Assembly (NCBI RefSeq): GCF_002813425.1
Contig: NZ_PHUL01000001.1
Coordinates: 3,870,756 to 3,934,755 of the forward strand
Direction of reading: 5' to 3'
DNA from: Cellulophaga sp. RHA19
GTDB lineage: Bacteria; Bacteroidota; Bacteroidia; Flavobacteriales; Flavobacteriaceae
DNA: 64,000 bases
The notes beneath the pieces were generated by a model. That model made no database searches and was not told where the DNA came from. It saw nothing but the letters and a program-made list of their open reading frames with translations. Below are positions 61,157 to 64,000 of this stretch, piece after piece; the first letter of the stretch is position 1, and every line of letters starts with the position of its first letter. Position numbers and translations under genes: made by a program.

Positions 61157-61902
61157 CAAAACGCAAGAAATTTCAAGGAGTACGTAACATATTAAGCTTT
61201 AACAGGCATTTTTATATTTTAGGTTTACTAGTACTAGTTATTCTAATAACTGCTATACTACTATTAAAACTACCTGCTATTATATTGTGGGTTACAGTTA
61301 GTGTATTTGTTTATGGTTTAGTAACTCCGCTTCTAGTTTCTGCATACGTTTACGATTTTTCAGGTTATTACAATTTTAAATGGCTACAAACACACATAAA
61401 TAAAAGTAGCAGCATAAAAAAAATTGTAAATATTAATGCTGGTTTTGATGAAACAAGTTTTATCCTTAAAAAAAACTTTCCTACATCAGACATTAAAGTA
61501 TTCGATTTTTATAATAAAAAACAGCACACAGAACCTGCCATAGTACGCGCACGTAAGGTAAGTTTAACATATCCAAATACACAGCAAATAACAACAAGCA
61601 AAATTCCGCTTAAAGACCAAAGTATAGACCTTGTATTTTTATTATCGGCAGCACACGAAATTAGATGCAATAAAGAAAAAGAAGTGTTTTTAACTGAGTG
61701 TAAAAGGATATGTAAGCCAGAGGGAAAAATTATAATGGTAGAGCACCTAAGAGACGTACCTAATTTTTTAGCCTTTTCTATTGGTTTTACTCATTTTTTT
61801 AGTAAAAAAACTTGGCAAAATGCGTTTAAAAATGCTGGCTTATCTAAAATTAAAGAAGTGAAATTTACACCGTTTATGACGGTTTTTAACTATAGCAAAT
61901 AA
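61150..61902 (+). CDS. Membrane-anchored class I SAM-dependent methyltransferase
   Basis: The 250-residue product has two N-terminal membrane helices (about 20-62, FYILGLLVLVILITAILLLK and ILWVTVSVFVYGLVTPLLVS), then a Rossmann methyltransferase domain: IVNINAGFDETSFILKKNF at motif I (the glycine loop is weakly conserved), IKVFDFYN at motif II, then LKDQSIDLVFLLSAAHEIRC (motif IV) and CKPEGKIIMVEHLRD. The EHxRD segment resembles lipid or quinone methyltransferases. The substrate is unknown; membrane anchoring suits a lipid. Overlaps the upstream gene by 7 bases and precedes the four-helix protein by 6. Confidence 0.8.
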   Translation: MVTKRKKFQGVRNILSFNRHFYILGLLVLVILITAILLLKLPAIILWVTVSVFVYGLVTPLLVSAYVYDFSGYYNFKWLQTHINKSSSIKKIVNINAGFDETSFILKKNFPTSDIKVFDFYNKKQHTEPAIVRARKVSLTYPNTQQITTSKIPLKDQSIDLVFLLSAAHEIRCNKEKEVFLTECKRICKPEGKIIMVEHLRDVPNFLAFSIGFTHFFSKKTWQNAFKNAGLSKIKEVKFTPFMTVFNYSK

Positions 61903-61908
61903 AGAATT

Positions 61909-62307
61909 ATGCAAATTCACTTACATATTATAGGCATATTATTAATGGTTCTTGCTTTGGCACACATCTTTTTTCCTAAATACTTTAACTGGAGAACAGA
62001 GCTACAACCATTGGCGTTAATAAACAGGCAAATGATGACTACACACACTTTTTTTATTGCATTAACAGTCTTCTTAATGGGTTTGCTATGTGTTACATCT
62101 GCAACAGAATTAATAAAAACAACCTTAGGAAATAAACTAGTATTAGGGCTTGCTGTATTCTGGTCAATACGTTTATTTTTTCAGTTTTTTGTGTATTCTA
62201 AAAACTTATGGAAAGGCAAAAAATTTGAGACCACAATACACATTATATTCTCTGGATTTTGGGTATATTTATCTACTATATTTTTTATAATATATTTTAA
62301 CAACTAA
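61909..62307 (+). CDS. Four-helix membrane protein of unknown function
   Basis: A 132-residue integral membrane protein with four hydrophobic segments (HLHIIGILLMVLALAHIFF, TTHTFFIALTVFLMGLLCVT, LVLGLAVFWSIRLFFQFFVY, IHIIFSGFWVYLSTIFFIIY). Histidines sit in or near the helices (IHLHIIG, ALAHIFF, TTHTFF, TIHIIF), a pattern seen in haem- or iron-using membrane enzymes but not diagnostic. No family assigned. Fifth gene of the GbsR-type operon. Confidence 0.78.
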   Translation: MQIHLHIIGILLMVLALAHIFFPKYFNWRTELQPLALINRQMMTTHTFFIALTVFLMGLLCVTSATELIKTTLGNKLVLGLAVFWSIRLFFQFFVYSKNLWKGKKFETTIHIIFSGFWVYLSTIFFIIYFNN

Positions 62308-62312
62308 ATAGT

Positions 62313-63199
62313 ATGAGCAAACTAGTTATTGCAGGAGGAACGGGTTTTTTAGGAAATAAATTAATAGATTTTTATACTAGTAAATACAATGAAATAGTTG
62401 TTTTAACTCGTGGAAAGTCTCGCAAAAAAGAAAATATAAGTTACGTAAACTGGGATGCTAAAACAATTAACAAATGGCATACTAGTTTAAACAATGCAGA
62501 TGTATTAATAAATTTAACTGGTAAATCTGTAGACTGTAGATTCACAAAAGAAAACAAAGCCCTTATTTTAAATTCTAGAACAGAATCTACTACCGCTTTA
62601 GCAATGCCATAAATTTGGTAGCCAATCCACCAAAAGTGTGGTTAAATGCATCTTCTGCTGCTATATCTCATCCTAACAAAGAAGAAAACGGAGAAGATTT
62701 TATGCTGTACGTTGGCTTAGAATGGGAAAAAGCTTTTAACGCTATAAAAAATCCCAACACAAGAAAAGTTGCTCTACGTATTTCTTTAGTTTTTGGTAAA
62801 GAAGGCGGAGCATTAATTCCTTTAAAAAAAATAACCAAACTTGGTTTAGGAGGTAAACAAGGAAGTGGCAAACAAATGGTTAGCTGGGTACACACTAAAG
62901 ATTTTGTTGCAACAACTAATTACGCCATAGAAAACCAAGCTATTACTGGTCCAATAGTTGTTGCCGCACCAGATGCAATATCTAACACAAAACTTATGAG
63001 TACTATTAGGCAAACATTAAACGTACCTTTTGGCTTACCTGCTTTTTCATGGATGCTAAAAATTGGCGGATTTATAATTGGCACAGAACCTAGCCTAATT
63101 TTAAATAGCATGAAAGTTTACCCAGAAAAGTTAGAGAAGAATGGTTATGAGTTTAGATTTGATACGTTAAAATCTGCCCTAAAAGATATTTTAAAATAA
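62313..63199 (+). pseudogene. TIGR01777-family SDR epimerase, frameshifted
   Basis: NAD(P)-binding epimerase-like protein of the YfcH/TIGR01777 family, split by one missing base. The first part (62313-62612, 99 residues) has the Rossmann motif VIAGGTGFLGNKLIDFY and ends ...STTALAMP at a TAA. The second (about 62615-63199) continues NLVANPPKVWLNASSAAIS in a frame that would join after ATG (62604-62606) if one G were restored (ATGGCC for ATGCC). The joined length of ~295 residues is normal for the family, including WVHTKDFV and the C-terminal domain. Either a recent null mutation or a sequencing error; three more indels lie just downstream. Last gene of the operon. Confidence 0.85.
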
Positions 63200-63228
63200 A
63201 CTTACTTTTTAGCAGTATTTTTTTTCTT

Positions 63229-63569
63229 TTAACAGCATCGTAAACCACCTTCTAAATTTATAGCGTTATAACCTAACTCTGTTAATTTAGCTGCTGCTTT
63301 AGCGCTTTCTTCCTCCACTTTTACAGTAAACGTAAATAGTTTTTGTTTTTGGTATACTATCAAAATAACTTACAAAAGAATCGTTAAGTACATTTACATT
63401 TTTAGAATTTTCTAAATGACCCAAACCGTACTCTTCAGAAGTACGTACATCTACTAACAACGCATTTTTTAATATCATTCTGTGAAAATTCTGTGATATG
63501 TTTTGACTTACTTTGTGAACAAGCCGTAATTACCAATGCAAAAAAAAGTACGCTAAAAAAAGATTTCAA
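63229..63569 (-). pseudogene. Rhodanese-like lipoprotein, with two apparent frameshifts
   Basis: Sulfurtransferase-like protein read in three frames on the minus strand. Frame 1 (from TTG 63569): lipoprotein signal LKSFFSVLFFALVITACSQS. Frame 2 after a T6/A6 run (63465-63470): NALLVDVRTSEEYGLGHLEN to TIYVYCKSGGR, the active-site loop with catalytic Cys. Frame 3 after 63306-63308: SAKAAAKLTELGYNAINLEG and the end. Removing one base at each homopolymer restores one continuous rhodanese (~110 residues). The start is TTG, and ATTGAAA might itself be ATGAAA with an extra base. Sequencing error or true decay cannot be told apart here. Confidence 0.75.
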
Positions 63570-63617
63570 TAAAAAAGATTGTTTTGGTCAAAATTAAACA
63601 TTTTAATTAAAATCCCC

Positions 63618-63625
63618 TACATTTG
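63618..63625 (+). promoter_or_regulatory. -7 box of the ECF sigma factor gene
   Basis: TACATTTG, full match to TAnnTTTG, 17 bases before the ATG at 63643. Confidence 0.6.
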
Positions 63626-63642
63626 AAAAATCACAAGAACTA

Positions 63643-64000
63643 ATGCACCACCTTAATCCTAACACTTGGGTAGATAACTACGCAGATTATTTATTTAATT
63701 ATGCAGTAGCTAGAGTAAGCGATTCTGAAATTGCTAAAGACCTAGTACAAGAAACTTTTTTTGCAGGTCTAAAATCTGCAAAAAATTACAAAGGTGATGC
63801 TGCTGAACGCACTTGGCTTTTGCCATTTTTAAAACGAAAAGTGATAGACCACTACCGTAAAATAAACTCTAACAAAGGTAAAGCAGAGGTTAGAATGTCT
63901 TACAACTCTAACATAGACTCAGACGGAGACTGGTTAGAAGAACAAGTAGCAGACCCCTTTAGTAAGCTAGAGAATAGTGACTTAGAAAATGAAAATTAGG
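63643..64000 (+). CDS. ECF-type RNA polymerase sigma factor (partial, probable frameshift near the edge)
   Basis: The visible 118 residues carry sigma region 2: WVDNYADYLFNYAVARVSDS, AKDLVQETFFAGLKSAKNY (the core-binding and -10 segment), then TWLLPFLKRKVIDHYRK and the family-typical SDGDWLEEQVADPFSKLEN. Region 4 should follow. The frame ends at ...ENEN-TAG at 63997-63999, where relatives that I recall read ENEELG; adding one G (GAAGAATTAGG instead of GAAAATTAGG) restores that reading, so the stop is probably an indel artefact or mutation. The gene would then run off the right edge. Confidence 0.8.

Noticed and set aside
62600..62620. Programmed -1 frameshift in the TIGR01777 gene
   Set aside because: The junction (GCAATGCCATAAATTT) has no slippery heptamer, and neighbouring genes show similar indels, so a mutation or sequence error is simpler.
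1..64000. tRNA, rRNA, integrase, transposase or phage genes
   Set aside because: None recognised on either strand; the duplicated and repeat regions have no mobility genes.

Overview
The window is a chromosomal segment of a low-GC Bacteroidota, most likely a marine member of the Flavobacteriaceae. The evidence is two SusC/SusD-type outer-membrane uptake pairs, repeated use of the Bacteroidota -7 promoter box TAnnTTTG, almost no Shine-Dalgarno sites, and Bacteroidota-typical families (DUF5723, DUF4136, DUF4494, PF06580/LytTR two-component pair, bacterial alpha-2-macroglobulin). I see no rRNA, tRNA, CRISPR array, phage or complete insertion sequence.

Layout. 1-2951: str operon (rpsL-rpsG-fusA, minus; fusA runs off the left edge). 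3213-13146: two tandem SusC/SusD cassettes with near-identical leaders, N-termini and terminators but diverged interiors. 13148-21546: housekeeping and envelope genes (rlmB, rhomboid protease, rarA, a secreted/outer-membrane trio, HAD phosphatase, polysaccharide-deacetylase-like protein, radC). 21609-26584: an unusual chaperone locus with a minimal GrpE-like protein, a long Hsp70 with an extra domain, and a convergent 699-residue membrane protein. 26655-35816: a Mur ligase (mpl type), a 2013-residue alpha-2-macroglobulin and a cardiolipin synthase; the last two share a 14-base leader motif at the same distance from ATG. 36004-38583: a LytS-like kinase/LytTR regulator pair and, upstream, two unannotated 44-residue membrane micropeptide genes, each preceded by a tandem LytTR-type operator at the same distance from its promoter box. 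38655-45944: DUF4136 lipoprotein, obgE, a hypoxanthine phosphoribosyltransferase-adenylate kinase fusion, purK-purE, an M3 peptidase, DUF4494. 46169-48401: flavin oxidoreductase and two secreted unknowns. 48408-59274: nine co-directional minus-strand genes headed by a 1663-residue DUF5724/DUF4132 protein, including a short endonuclease V, several envelope proteins and an LRR protein. 59462-63199: an operon behind a GbsR/MarR-family regulator with a perfect inverted-repeat operator. 63229-64000: rhodanese remnant and an ECF sigma factor.

The strongest candidate for an undescribed system is the LytTR/micropeptide locus at 36.0-38.6 kb. Next come the GrpE-like/Hsp70 locus and the DUF4132 cluster. 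The last 1.4 kb carries four apparent single-base indels in three genes, so either this end is poorly sequenced or the genes are decaying; calls there need caution. Family names are from recognition of the translated sequence, not from a database search.
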